Below are positions 1-7,879 of a stretch of 15,117 bases of DNA, piece after piece. The position numbers were made by a program, and so were the translations under genes. Location of the stretch: positions 1 through 15,117 of the forward strand of contig CAYUSA010000068.1 of the NCBI GenBank assembly GCA_964447335.1, written 5' to 3'. Every line of letters begins with the position of its first letter. Position 1 is the first letter of the stretch. This stretch comes from HRBIN12 sp964447335 (GTDB lineage Bacteria > Actinomycetota > UBA4738 > HRBIN12). The notes under the pieces were generated by a model. It searched no databases and had not been told where the DNA came from. It saw only the letters and a program-made list of their open reading frames with translations.

Positions 1-2
1 AC

Positions 3-701
3 GAGCACCTGGCGGAGCGGTGCCGCGGCGATCTTTCCCGGCGGGTGCGCGGGGCCACCGCGACCAAGGCCGAGCTGTTGGAGCTCGACCGTGCGGCGAT
101 GCTCGCGATCCCCGAGGTCGACTTCGAGGCTCGCCGGGTGGTTCAGGCCCGGGCGAACTCGCTCTCGCTCGTGCGCTTCGACCGCAACGACTACTCGGTA
201 CCGACGGCCTTCGCCCATCACGAGCTCACCGTGGCGGGCGGGATCGAGCAGGTCCGCATCGCCTGCGGGGACGAGCTCGTGGCGACCCATCCCCGGTGCT
301 GGGACAAGGAGCAGACGACCTTCGATCCCCGCCACTACCTGGCACTTCTCGAACGGAAGCCCGGGGCCCTGGACGTCGCGAGGCCCTTGGAGCGATGGGA
401 GCTGCCGGGGTGCTTCGCGCTCCTTCGCCGCCGTCTGGAGTCAGATCTCGGCCACCGCGGCACCCGGGAGTTCATCAAGGTGCTGCGCCTGTTGGAACGA
501 GCCGCGGTTCGAGAGCTCGCCGGCGCCGTGGAGGTGGCCCTGTCCATCGGAGCGACGAGCTCGGACGCGATCGCGCTGATCCTTCACCACCGTCAGGAGC
601 GCCCGGTTTCGCTGTTCTGCCTGGACGGGCTCCCGCACCTTCGCCCCTACCGGATCGACCCACCCGATCTGGCGGCCTACGCCTCCTTGAAAGGAGCATG
701 A
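3..701 (+). CDS. istA: IS21-family transposase IstA, C-terminal part (5' end outside window)
   Basis: The frame is open from the first bases of the window, so this is the C-terminal part (about 232 residues) of a longer protein. IstA is the DDE transposase that cuts and joins the ends of IS21-family elements, working with the ATPase IstB. The visible part contains the post-catalytic segment typical of IstA (VRFDRNDYSVP near the start, then THPRCWDKEQTTFDPRHYLALLERKPGAL), a stretch recurring in IS21 transposases. The DDE core lies upstream of the window and cannot be checked. Its TGA overlaps an ATG by ATGA at 698-701, the usual istA-istB coupling, and an AAGGAG just before it serves the downstream gene. 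Identification rests on these motifs plus the following istB and is secure. Whether the full gene is intact cannot be told here. Confidence 0.88.
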   Translation, partial: EHLAERCRGDLSRRVRGATATKAELLELDRAAMLAIPEVDFEARRVVQARANSLSLVRFDRNDYSVPTAFAHHELTVAGGIEQVRIACGDELVATHPRCWDKEQTTFDPRHYLALLERKPGALDVARPLERWELPGCFALLRRRLESDLGHRGTREFIKVLRLLERAAVRELAGAVEVALSIGATSSDAIALILHHRQERPVSLFCLDGLPHLRPYRIDPPDLAAYASLKGA

Positions 702-703
702 GC

Positions 704-1552
704 ATGAAGCAGCTGGAAGCCAGGTCCGTCGTCCTCCTGCACCACCATCTGAAGGCGCTCCGTCTTCCGACGATCGGAGCCGAGTGCGAGAAGGTCGCCC
801 GTCGGGCCGCCTCGGACAACGTCGATCACCTCACCTACCTGCTGCAGGTCTCAGAGCTCGAGCTGTTGGAACGCGAGCGAAAGGCCGCGGAGCGACGGCT
901 GAAGGCCGCGCGCTTCCCGAGCCTGAAGTCCTTCGAGTCCTTCGACTTCACCGCGCGCCCCTCGGTGAACAAGGCGCTCGTCGCCGAGCTCGCCCGGGCC
1001 GAGTTCATCGATCGCCGGGAGAACGTCTTGTTCGTCGGGAACCCCGGCACCGGCAAGTCACATCTCGCGATCGCCTTGGCCGCCGCGGCGTGCGCCAAGG
1101 GCTACCGCGTGCGCTTTCACCGGGTGACCGAGCTCGTGACCTTGCTGATCGAGGCCCGGGACGAACGGGCGCTGCTCGGGCTGAAGGCGCGTCTGGCGAA
1201 GCTCGACCTGCTGGTGCTCGACGAGCTCGGCTACGTGCCTGCTTCCAAGATCGGGGCCGAGCTGCTGTTCGACGTCATCTCGAGCGCCTATGAGCGCACG
1301 AGTCTCATCGTGACGACGAACCTTCCGTTCGAGTCGTGGACCGAGGTGCTGGGATCCGAGCGGCTCACCGGAGCGACCCTTGACCGACTCACCCACCGCT
1401 GCCAGATCATCGAGACCAAGGGTGAGAGCTACCGGCTCAGGGACGCGAAGGCCAGGGTCCGCAAGCCCCCGGACTCAGCCGGGCCTGCTCCCCAAGAGCG
1501 GTCGATACCGGAGCCTCAAGGGGCCATGGAAGGAGGTTCAGCCAGCGTCTAG
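704..1552 (+). CDS. istB: IS21-family helper ATPase IstB
   Basis: A 282-residue AAA+ ATPase related to DnaC. In IS21 elements it binds target DNA and recruits and activates IstA. Walker A is GNPGTGKS at about residues 112-119 and Walker B is LLVLDE at about 169-174. The N-terminal helical segment (LLHHHLKALRLPTIGAECE) and the TTNLPFESW block after Walker B are family hallmarks. Two ATGs are possible, at 698 (overlapping the istA stop) and 704. AAGGAG at 691-696 sits only one base before the first but seven bases before the second, so 704 is preferred. The last 30 or so residues (KPPDSAGPAPQ onwards) look like a low-complexity tail beyond the conserved domain. No internal stop or frameshift is visible, so the helper looks functional. 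Confidence 0.93.
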   Translation: MKQLEARSVVLLHHHLKALRLPTIGAECEKVARRAASDNVDHLTYLLQVSELELLERERKAAERRLKAARFPSLKSFESFDFTARPSVNKALVAELARAEFIDRRENVLFVGNPGTGKSHLAIALAAAACAKGYRVRFHRVTELVTLLIEARDERALLGLKARLAKLDLLVLDELGYVPASKIGAELLFDVISSAYERTSLIVTTNLPFESWTEVLGSERLTGATLDRLTHRCQIIETKGESYRLRDAKARVRKPPDSAGPAPQERSIPEPQGAMEGGSASV

Positions 1553-1574
1553 CATCTGACCCAGGTGCTGTCGT

Positions 1575-1615
1575 TCTCGACCGGCCCCTGTTCGCCTTTT
1601 CGACCGGCCTTTACA
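1575..1615 (+). repeat. Right end of the IS21-family element with repeated terminal motif
   Basis: Two direct copies of TCGACCGGCC lie at 1577-1586 and 1600-1609, 23 bp apart, each preceded by a T-rich stretch (GTTC and CCTTTT). The run ends in TTTACA at 1610-1615. IS21 elements carry multiple terminal repeats bound by IstA and end in CA-3', so 1615 is the likely boundary. The left end and target duplication lie outside the window, so this is inferred from position and motif form. Confidence 0.55.
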
Positions 1616-2104
1616 CGTCGGGCCGGTCACCTACCGCTCGCTCGTCGTGAACCCCACGGCCAAGCGAACCCGTCCGTCACCGCCGCCCACACGCCGGGTT
1701 GCCCCGCCGACCCTGGACATCACCGTCCCCGCCAGACCCTGGCGGAGCCCCAACCCATAGCGGGTACCGCACTCAGATGGATACCCCCCTGAGGCTATTC
1801 GCAGCATACATGCATACATGAGGTTGGGTGCCGGGTACTGGCTCGGGAGGTCTACCCGGGGGAGCCAACCCGCCGACTCTCTTCGCTTGTCGAAGAGCCA
1901 ACTGACCGGGTGCCTGACCTCCGACCCGGGGGGTTTCATCTGGGGCGGCCGAGGACTTACGTGGGCACGCGGCGCCCAGCGGCTGCTGCAACATGCAGCA
2001 CGGCCGGTCCCTGCGTCCACCCCGGGACGAATTCCGGCGGTCGCTGCCACGTCTTGTGACGGCGCTGACCCGTTTCGGCCAGGACGACGCCGGACTCGCT
2101 CGTA
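1616..2104. other. Gene-free interval with small hairpins between the IS and the secE terminator
   Basis: No reading frame here has a convincing start, codon pattern or recognisable product. What can be seen: a compact hairpin CCGCCAG/CTGGCGG at 1729-1735/1739-1745 with a 3-nt loop; a tandem 8-bp repeat CATACATG at 1805-1820, which contains a TATA-like AT-rich patch unusual for this DNA; a hairpin CTCTTCG/CGAAGAG at 1879-1885/1891-1897; and a direct repeat GAGCCAAC at about 1862 and 1895. A structured untranslated region or an eroded gene are both possible. I cannot name an RNA family. Confidence 0.4.
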
Positions 2105-2158
2105 CGGACACAACCGGACACCCTCGCGCGCGCGCGTAAGGGTGTCCGGTTGTGTTCG
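2105..2158. terminator. Very strong palindrome upstream of secE, probable (bidirectional) terminator
   Basis: The arms 2108-2124 and 2139-2155 are perfectly complementary over 17 bp (ACACAACCGGACACCCT and its complement) and extend with G-U and G-C pairs to 2105/2158. The 14-nt loop is an alternating CG run ending in TA. TTGTGTT at 2150-2156 provides a weak T-rich 3' side. No gene lies directly upstream on the plus strand, so it may insulate secE from the upstream DNA or end a transcript of the gene-free interval. Confidence 0.6.
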
Positions 2159-2245
2159 CCCTCTTCGAGCTACCGGTCGTTAGTCAGCGACCGATCCGCT
2201 CGGGGGCGTGTTCTGGTCCCCCAAGCCAAGAGACGAGGTGCCGAG

Positions 2246-2455
2246 ATGGAGTCTTCCTCCATTCGCCGATGGACACAGCTGGTCGGATTCCTTCGCGAGG
2301 TGCGTCAAGAGCTCGGGAAGGTGATCTGGCCCACCCGGAGGGAGCTGATCACCTATTCGATCGTCGTGGTGGTAACGGTCGCGGTGCTCGGTTCGTTCGT
2401 GTACGTCCTGGACCAGCTGTTCGCCCGACTGATCGTCGATCTCTTCGGGAGGTAA
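2246..2455 (+). CDS. secE: Preprotein translocase subunit SecE
   Basis: A 69-residue single-span membrane protein and essential clamp of the SecYEG channel in the cytoplasmic membrane. An amphipathic helix GFLREVRQELGKVIWPTRRE (about residues 14-33) carries the near-invariant K-V-x-W-P motif. It is followed by one transmembrane segment (about 37-59, YSIVVVVTVAVLGSFVYVL). The ATG at 2246 is chosen over longer in-frame starts because the SecE family begins shortly before the amphipathic helix and GAGG at 2235-2238 is well spaced from it. In most bacteria secE is followed by nusG and the L11/L1 ribosomal protein genes. Here the next gene is a secreted nucleotidase 240 bp away, and no nusG start is visible. 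Identification is certain; the context is the odd part. Confidence 0.96.
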   Translation: MESSSIRRWTQLVGFLREVRQELGKVIWPTRRELITYSIVVVVTVAVLGSFVYVLDQLFARLIVDLFGR

Positions 2456-2602
2456 CCACCTCAGCCCGAGCTTCCGTGCTGTCTCTGACCCGGGAGCGCA
2501 AGGAACACGGCTTGCACCGCTTGTAGTCGCGATCTGGGCGACATTCGGGGGCGTTCGTGTCCTCAACGGACGCGCGGGGTCGAGTACTGGTCCGAGCGGC
2601 GT

Positions 2603-2618
2603 AGGGACCTTCGTCCCT
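2603..2618. promoter_or_regulatory. GGGAC-N4-GTCCC palindrome upstream of the nucleotidase gene
   Basis: AGGGAC CTTC GTCCCT forms a perfect 6-bp inverted repeat 80 bp before the nucleotidase start. The half-sites and spacing match the GGGAC-N4-GTCCC core of DosR/DevR boxes known from actinobacterial hypoxia regulons, although the central four bases (CTTC) differ from the mycobacterial TWWA. It could equally be a small RNA hairpin with a CTTC loop in a leader. A regulatory role is inference. Confidence 0.35.
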
Positions 2619-2697
2619 CTACGGCCTTCGGTCACCCTCGGAGAATCAAGGCCGGCGACCCACGGATGCGGTCGCGCGGCCCGATGAGGGGGGCAAG

Positions 2698-5600
2698 ATG
2701 CTGGGAGCAACGGGAAGGCTCCTCGGCGTGCCCCGTACCCGCTCAGGGCACGGGAGATCTCGACGAGGAGGACGCACGGCGAGCGCGGCGGTGGTGCTGG
2801 CGCTCGTGACCCTGGTCCTCCAGGGGGTTCCGACGCCGGCACAGGCGGCGCCGATCGGCTTCACGATCCTGCATACGAACGACTTCCATGGGAACCTCGA
2901 GCTGTTCGGGAGCAACCCCGGTGCGGCCAGGGTGGCCCAGAAGATCGCCGACGTCCGCTCAGCGGTCGGCGCGGACAAAGTCCTCACGCTCGACGCGGGC
3001 GACATCATGCAGGGCTCGCTCCTGTCGAACCTGCAGAAGGGCCTGCCGACGATCGACTACTACCGGACGATCGGCTACAACGCGGCGACCTTCGGCAACC
3101 ACGAGTTCGACTGGGGCCAGACCGTCCTCGGCGACCGCATCGTGCAGGCCGAGGCGGCGGCCACGGCCGACGAGACGCCTATGCAGATGATCGCGGCGAA
3201 CATCACGCAGAAGGACGCCGGCGGGAACTGCACGTGGACGCCGTTCAACGCCTCGGTGGAGCCGTACGAGGTCTTCACCGTCGGCACGGGTGCGGACACG
3301 GTCGACGTGGGCGTGATCGGGGTCGGCTCGGTCGAGACCCCGTACATCACGATCGCCGAGGCCACGGCCGGCCTGTGCTTCCGCGACCCGTTCGAGGCGA
3401 TCTCGCACTACTACGCGGACCTGGACACGGCCTCTGACGTGATCGTGGTCCTCAGCCACAACGGCTACACGGACGGGGGCTACGGCTACGGCTTCACGGT
3501 CTACGGCGACCAGACGCTGGCCTCGAAGCTGAACGCGGCCGGCAAGCCCGTGAACCTCATCATCGGCGGACACTCGCACACGGACGTCACGACGCCGGCA
3601 GTTGTGGGGAGCACGACCGTCGTGCAGGCGCATTCCGCCGGGCGGAAGGTCGGCCGGGCCAACTTCACGTTCAACCCCGACACGGGGGCCGTTTCCATCG
3701 CCTGGAGCCGGATAGTCGTCGGCACAGGCGACCCGCAGTACCCGCCGATCCAGACGCTCGTGAACGGCTACGCGACCGACCCCGCCTACCAGGCGCTCAT
3801 CAACCAGCCGGTCGGCTACACGCAGGTCGACCTCCTTCGCAACTACAACGGCGACAGCATGATGGGCGACTTCGTCGACGACGCGATCTACGGGGCGCTG
3901 AACGGCGACGCCGAGCCCGCGAACGACGTCGACATGTTCTTCAACAACCCGGGCGGGATCCGCACGGACTGGTGCGACAAGGAGGATCCGGCGAACCCGG
4001 GCACGTACATCTGGAGCTCGAACGTCTTGGACTGCTCGGCCGAGGGGCGGTGGTCGCACGACCCGATGCTGCTCACCTACGGCCACATGTTCCAGATCTT
4101 GCCGTTCGGGAACGCGACGGCCGTCGGCACGATGACCGGCGCGCAGATCTACGACCTGCTGAACCAGTCGGCGACGCTCTTCAAGGGCGCGCTTCAGCCC
4201 TCGGGCATCCGGTACGAGTTCTACCGGTACTCGGACGCGCTGCCGGGGCCGCAGCCATACGCGTGGGGCGCCTACAACGTCGAGGTCTGGAACGGCGCGG
4301 CCTGGGAGCCCCTCGACATGTCGAGGACCTACAAGGTCGGGACGAACGAGTTCCTCGCGCCCGCGGGGCAGGACGGGTTCGTGCCCTTCAAGTACATGAG
4401 GAACATCACGTACTGGGGCGACATGCTGAACTCCGTCAACGCGTACGTCTTCGCGAACTACACGTTCACGAGCCCGTACCGGGGCCCCGACGGGGACGGC
4501 ACACTCGACGGGCGGATCGCCCGCAACGGGGACGGCGACAACGAGTACGAGTCGGGCGAGATCGTGCCGGTCACGATCCTTCACCACAACGACTCGCACG
4601 GCCGGCTCATGAAGTCCGGCTCCTACCAGGGCTACACGCAGCTCGCCACGCTGATCAAGCAGGAGCGGCTGCACAACCCGACGCGGACGATCCTGCTCAC
4701 CGCCGGGGACAACGTCCAGGGCGACTCGATGATGTACTACTTCAAGTCGGCCGGTCTGGGCTACGCGGCGGACGGGACGCCGCTCGACCCGACGCTGCAG
4801 ATCAACCCGCTGCTGAAGGCGTTCAACGCGATGGACTACGACGCCTTCACGCTCGGCAACCACGAGTTCAACTTCGGGGCCGAGGTGTTCGGGACGCTCG
4901 CCGACGCCGACGACGAGATGGCGCTGCTGATGGCGAACATCGCCGACGACGGCTCGTACGGCCTGGCCGACATCCCGGTCGAGCCGTACACCGAGGTCAC
5001 GCTCGGCGCCGAGGCTATCGACGTGGCGATCCTCGGGATCGGCAACCACCGCGTGCCCAACTACGAGCTGCCGAGCAACATCCCCGGGCTCACGTTCTCG
5101 GATCCGATCGAGACCGCGAAGGACCTCGCGCCGGGGCTGCAGGCCACTCACGACGCCGTCGTGGCGCTCACGCACATCGGGTTCACCGAGGATCCGAGCA
5201 GCGTCGAGGTCGACAAGAACGTGGACACGTTCTTCGCGGCCGACGTCCCCGGGGTGGACGCGGTGATCGGCGGCCACAGCCACACGAACCCCGCCTACGG
5301 TTTCGGCGCCTACAAGTACCTGCCGGCCTTCATCGCGGGCCCCGGCAACACGCCGGTGGTGGTCAGCCAGGCCTACCGGTACAACAACAACCTCGGCGAG
5401 ATCGTGCTCGGCATGGTGGAGGACGGCTCCGGCGGCTGGGAGGTCGTCTCGCGGGCCGGCCGCTACATCCCGGTTCCGATCGGGACGGTCGAGGACGCGG
5501 AGATCCTCGGCATCGTCCAGCCGTACCAGAACCTGCTGAACGCCTACAACAACACGGTCATCGGCTCGACGACCACGCCGATCGACGCGCTGAGCGCGTT

Positions 5601-6837
5601 CACGCAGGAGACGAACGCCGCGAACCTGCAGGCCGACGCCTCCTTGTGGAAGCTCGAGGACGAGGGCATCGACGTCGACTTCCACCTCTCGGGGGCGATG
5701 ACCAACCGCAGGATCGCCGACGGCGCGACGCCGGCGAGCCCGGTCTCGCTGAAGGTCTCGGACATGTTCACGCTGATGCCGTACGAGAACTCGCTCGTCG
5801 TGCTCGAGATGAACGGTCCGCAGCTCAAGGCCGTGCTCGAGCGCGCGTACCGGAACTACTACTACTACAAGTACGTTCCGGGGTACGGCGGCTACTCCTA
5901 CTACACGACCTGCATGCTCGACACCGACGCGGGCAACCAGATCGTGTACCGGGACGGGTACCCGGCGACGCCGAACGGCGACAACGTCCAAGAACTGCGG
6001 ATCGGCGGCGTGCCGGTGGACTTCACCGACGCGGACACGTACTACCGGGTCTCGACGGTGAACTACCTCGCGGCCGGCTCGTGCAACTTCAACGACGCCG
6101 GGGCCACGCTCTGGCCGCTCGACCAGATCGTGGCGGACACGCAGTACTACGTCCGCGACGCGGTCACCGAGTACATCCAGGCGCAGACCGAGCCGATCTC
6201 ACCTGCGATCGAGGGACGGCTGGCGTTCGTGCCGGCGGTCCAGACCCCGGTCGTCGTCCCCGAGCCCTCGGCCGAGGGCCAGGCGGTCGTCGCAAGCGCG
6301 ACGTTCACCGACGCGACGCCGAGCGGACCTTACACGTGCACGGTGGACTACGGTGACGGCTCGGGCGCCCTGCCCGGGACGGTCGCGGGCGACACCTGCA
6401 CCGGTCCGAGCCACGCCTACGCCGTCGGGGGCACATACCTCGTGACGGTCTCGGTCATCGACGGCTCGCTCACCGGCTGGGGCGTCTCCCTGCACGAGGT
6501 CAGGTTCCCGTTCCAGGGGTTCTTCTCACCGTTCCTGAACAAGCCCACGGTGAACCGCGTGACGGCGGGTGCGGCGGCCCCGATCAAGTTCAAGCTCGGT
6601 TCCGGCCGGGGGATGGACATCTTTGCCGACGACCAGCCGAGCTACCGGATCTACTCGTGCCCGAGCGGGAGCACGATCAGCTCCGGGGTGGCGGCTGGAT
6701 CGCTGGCCTTCGACCCGGTCTCCAAGCGCTACACGTTCACGTGGAAGACCAAGAAGGCCTGGGCCGGTAAGTGCGGGACGTTCGAGCTCGGCCTGATCGA
6801 GGGCTCGAGCCACGAGCTCGACTTCCGGCTCCGCTGA
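2698..6837 (+). CDS. Secreted tandem 5'-nucleotidase / metallophosphoesterase with PKD-like and PxKF C-terminal domains
   Basis: 1379 residues. A signal peptide (basic start, hydrophobic about 28-43, likely cleavage after AQA at 50) directs export. Two complete units follow. Unit 1: metallophosphoesterase about 54-330 with TND62FH64, GD102, GNH135E, H254 and GGH292SH294. Its 5'-nucleotidase C-terminal domain spans about 370-600 with NPGGIR (417-422) and GQDGF (557-561). Unit 2: metallophosphoesterase about 624-890 with HND632SH634, GD671, GNH722E, H826 and GGH860SH862. Its C-terminal domain spans about 940-1170, but NPGGIR is replaced by LSGAMTNR (997-1004) and no GxDGF is seen. A PKD-like domain (about 1180-1265) and a PxKF domain (P1295-I-K-F1298) end the protein. 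The family releases phosphate and nucleosides from extracellular nucleotides using two metal ions. There is no LPXTG motif or membrane anchor, so it is probably secreted or loosely wall-bound. The start is supported by a G-rich Shine-Dalgarno (GAGGGGGG at 2686-2693) and the signal peptide. Substrate is not determinable. Confidence 0.93.
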   Translation: MLGATGRLLGVPRTRSGHGRSRRGGRTASAAVVLALVTLVLQGVPTPAQAAPIGFTILHTNDFHGNLELFGSNPGAARVAQKIADVRSAVGADKVLTLDAGDIMQGSLLSNLQKGLPTIDYYRTIGYNAATFGNHEFDWGQTVLGDRIVQAEAAATADETPMQMIAANITQKDAGGNCTWTPFNASVEPYEVFTVGTGADTVDVGVIGVGSVETPYITIAEATAGLCFRDPFEAISHYYADLDTASDVIVVLSHNGYTDGGYGYGFTVYGDQTLASKLNAAGKPVNLIIGGHSHTDVTTPAVVGSTTVVQAHSAGRKVGRANFTFNPDTGAVSIAWSRIVVGTGDPQYPPIQTLVNGYATDPAYQALINQPVGYTQVDLLRNYNGDSMMGDFVDDAIYGALNGDAEPANDVDMFFNNPGGIRTDWCDKEDPANPGTYIWSSNVLDCSAEGRWSHDPMLLTYGHMFQILPFGNATAVGTMTGAQIYDLLNQSATLFKGALQPSGIRYEFYRYSDALPGPQPYAWGAYNVEVWNGAAWEPLDMSRTYKVGTNEFLAPAGQDGFVPFKYMRNITYWGDMLNSVNAYVFANYTFTSPYRGPDGDGTLDGRIARNGDGDNEYESGEIVPVTILHHNDSHGRLMKSGSYQGYTQLATLIKQERLHNPTRTILLTAGDNVQGDSMMYYFKSAGLGYAADGTPLDPTLQINPLLKAFNAMDYDAFTLGNHEFNFGAEVFGTLADADDEMALLMANIADDGSYGLADIPVEPYTEVTLGAEAIDVAILGIGNHRVPNYELPSNIPGLTFSDPIETAKDLAPGLQATHDAVVALTHIGFTEDPSSVEVDKNVDTFFAADVPGVDAVIGGHSHTNPAYGFGAYKYLPAFIAGPGNTPVVVSQAYRYNNNLGEIVLGMVEDGSGGWEVVSRAGRYIPVPIGTVEDAEILGIVQPYQNLLNAYNNTVIGSTTTPIDALSAFTQETNAANLQADASLWKLEDEGIDVDFHLSGAMTNRRIADGATPASPVSLKVSDMFTLMPYENSLVVLEMNGPQLKAVLERAYRNYYYYKYVPGYGGYSYYTTCMLDTDAGNQIVYRDGYPATPNGDNVQELRIGGVPVDFTDADTYYRVSTVNYLAAGSCNFNDAGATLWPLDQIVADTQYYVRDAVTEYIQAQTEPISPAIEGRLAFVPAVQTPVVVPEPSAEGQAVVASATFTDATPSGPYTCTVDYGDGSGALPGTVAGDTCTGPSHAYAVGGTYLVTVSVIDGSLTGWGVSLHEVRFPFQGFFSPFLNKPTVNRVTAGAAAPIKFKLGSGRGMDIFADDQPSYRIYSCPSGSTISSGVAAGSLAFDPVSKRYTFTWKTKKAWAGKCGTFELGLIEGSSHELDFRLR

Positions 6838-6849
6838 TCTCACGGCGGA

Positions 6850-6886
6850 ACGGCGCCCCTCGTCCTTCGTGGGCGGGGGGCGCCGT
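6850..6886 (+). terminator. Hairpin terminator after the nucleotidase gene
   Basis: A perfect 10-bp stem ACGGCGCCCC (6850-6859) / GGGGCGCCGT (6877-6886) with a 17-nt loop begins 12 bp after the stop codon. No U-tract follows, as is common in GC-rich actinobacteria. It could also end minus-strand transcription coming from the tRNA-derived end at 6923. Confidence 0.75.
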
Positions 6887-6917
6887 CGCGTCGGCCGTGG
6901 CTCAGGCGCCGACCCGT

Positions 6918-6954
6918 CCGGATGGTGCCCCCGGCAGGAATCGAACCTGCGACA
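6918..6954 (-). repeat. 37-bp tRNA-derived terminal repeat, left copy (putative att site)
   Basis: The reverse complement of 6918-6954 is identical over 37 bp to 15041-15077, covering the T-arm, acceptor strand, CCA and five bases beyond (TCCGG). The two copies are inverted with respect to each other. Inside it, an imperfect 21-bp match (6969-6989, complement of GAAGTCCCAGCTGGCACGGC) resembles 14993-15013 near the right copy. Confidence 0.8.
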
Positions 6955-6969
6955 CACGGTTTAGGAAAC
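6923..6969 (-). pseudogene. tRNA-Arg(CCU) 3' half, from anticodon loop to CCA
   Basis: Read on the minus strand: anticodon-loop sequence GTTTCCTAAAC (anticodon CCU at 6965-6963), variable region, T-arm GCAGGTTCGATTCCTGC, the 3' acceptor strand CGGGGGC, discriminator A and encoded CCA. Upstream of the anticodon loop the sequence does not pair with the 3' anticodon strand. No D-arm or matching GCCCCCG 5' acceptor strand is found, so this is not a functional tRNA. This is the typical footprint of a tyrosine integrase that recombines in the anticodon loop and leaves a 3' copy at the far side of the element. On this reading the chromosome lies to the left and the element begins near 6969. The intact tRNA gene is not in the window. 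Confidence 0.8.
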
Positions 6970-6989
6970 GCCGTGCCAGCTGGGACTTC

Positions 6990-7300
6990 GGCAGTGGGTG
7001 CGCGCCCATCCACCCCAGTCTCACCCCGTCCGACCCGACACCCGCCCGTGCGAAGCCCCAGCTAGAGCCGAACATCACCTCCGGACACGCCCGCGTCCAC
7101 CCTGGCCGACCCGAGGGCGGCCATGCCAAAGTCGCAGCACACGGGCCCTGTTCCGCCGGACGGCCCCGTCCACCCCTCGGGCATCGCCGGACACATCCGG
7201 TCATCCCCGCGCCGATGGGAGCGACCTGACCCCCTTTGACCCGAACCAGAGCTATGGTGACCGTCCCCGGTGGCCGCCGGGATCGTTGGGCCGCAAGGAG
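6990..7300. other. Leader interval between left tRNA-derived end and first element gene
   Basis: About 310 bp with no convincing gene. TTGACC at 7236-7241 and TATGGT at 7253-7258 resemble promoter hexamers but are only 11 bp apart, too close for one sigma-70 type promoter. An AAGGAG ribosome binding site at 7295-7300 belongs to the next gene. The interval may contain integrase arm-binding sites, which I cannot define. Confidence 0.3.
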
Positions 7301-7306
7301 ACGCAG

Positions 7307-7867
7307 ATGAGGTCGAAGCAGGTAGACAGGCTGTATCGGGAGCTCGACGGCGCCGAGCGGTTCCGCCTCGCCCTGTCCGCGGTGGCCGATGGGGACGTCG
7401 AGGAGGCCGAGCGCATCCTCGCCACATCCCCGAGGGTCGTGGTGCGCCAGCACGAGCCCGTCGTGGATGCGGCGCTCAGGGCCGGGCTCGGGCTGGGCTG
7501 GACGCTCGGCATCCAGGCCGCCGAGCGGATCGGGTCGCTCGATGCCCTCGCCCTCGTGGAAGACTGGTTGCAGGAGGGCGCCCTCGCCGAGGATCCGAGG
7601 ACCGAGGCCGTCATGCGCCTGGTGGATCGGGCGGGGGCGGTGGCCGCAGAGGGGCTCGCCAGCCTGCTGCAGGCCTTCACCGAGATCTGCGCCGAGGTGC
7701 CCGGTCTTGATCCGGCGGTCTTCGTCTCTGCGATGCCACTGCCGGTGTCAGACGGTCTTGAGCGCCACGCCGCGACGATTGATGAGGCCGAGCCTGATCC
7801 AGAGCAGGTGGAGGTCGCTCGTGCGAGCTTCCAAGCGGTCCTTGCCGCTACCGGCCTCGAGGCATGA
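7307..7867 (+). CDS. Hypothetical protein of the element (186 residues)
   Basis: I do not recognise the family. The ATG at 7307 is chosen over a longer in-frame start because AAGGAG (7295-7300) lies six bases before it and the upstream frame overlaps the tRNA-derived region. The protein is acidic, alanine/leucine-rich and apparently all-helical, with no signal peptide, membrane span or cysteine pairs. It starts with a charged helix (MRSKQVDRLYRELDGAERFRLALSAVADGD) and contains several Glu/Asp-rich helices. The next gene begins 12 bp after its stop with its own strong ribosome binding site, so the two are probably cotranscribed. Position directly inside the element boundary suggests an early phage or satellite function, but none is claimed. 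Confidence 0.7.
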   Translation: MRSKQVDRLYRELDGAERFRLALSAVADGDVEEAERILATSPRVVVRQHEPVVDAALRAGLGLGWTLGIQAAERIGSLDALALVEDWLQEGALAEDPRTEAVMRLVDRAGAVAAEGLASLLQAFTEICAEVPGLDPAVFVSAMPLPVSDGLERHAATIDEAEPDPEQVEVARASFQAVLAATGLEA

Positions 7868-7879
7868 GGGAGGAGCGGC

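Larger units (their letters stand above)
1..1615 (+). mobile_element. IS21-family insertion sequence, right part
   Basis: Overlapping istA and istB are followed 63 bp later by a repeated terminal motif ending in ...TTTACA. The left end is cut off by the window. It sits upstream of secE, separated by about 490 bp without genes and by a strong terminator-like palindrome, so read-through from the IS into secE is probably limited. Confidence 0.8.

Noticed and set aside
20..703. Upstream extension of the istB frame
   Set aside because: It overlaps istA entirely in another frame and is low-complexity Arg/Pro/Gly. The IstB domain and ribosome binding site place the start at 704.
1805..1820. Tandem CATACATG repeat as a CRISPR-like or iteron array
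   Set aside because: Only two adjacent copies exist, with no spacers and no replication gene nearby.
2959..5991. Very long open frame (1010 codons) on the minus strand
   Set aside because: It lies antisense to the nucleotidase gene and is Arg/Val/Asp-rich without domains. Long antisense openness is expected from GC-rich third positions.
3972..6356. 794-codon plus-strand frame inside the nucleotidase gene
   Set aside because: It is a shifted-frame shadow with Arg/Gly/Ala-biased composition and no motifs. The main frame carries the conserved domains.
6902..7060. An intact tRNA gene at the left island boundary
   Set aside because: The T-arm, acceptor 3' strand and anticodon loop are present, but no D-arm or complementary 5' acceptor strand (GCCCCCG) is found upstream on the minus strand.
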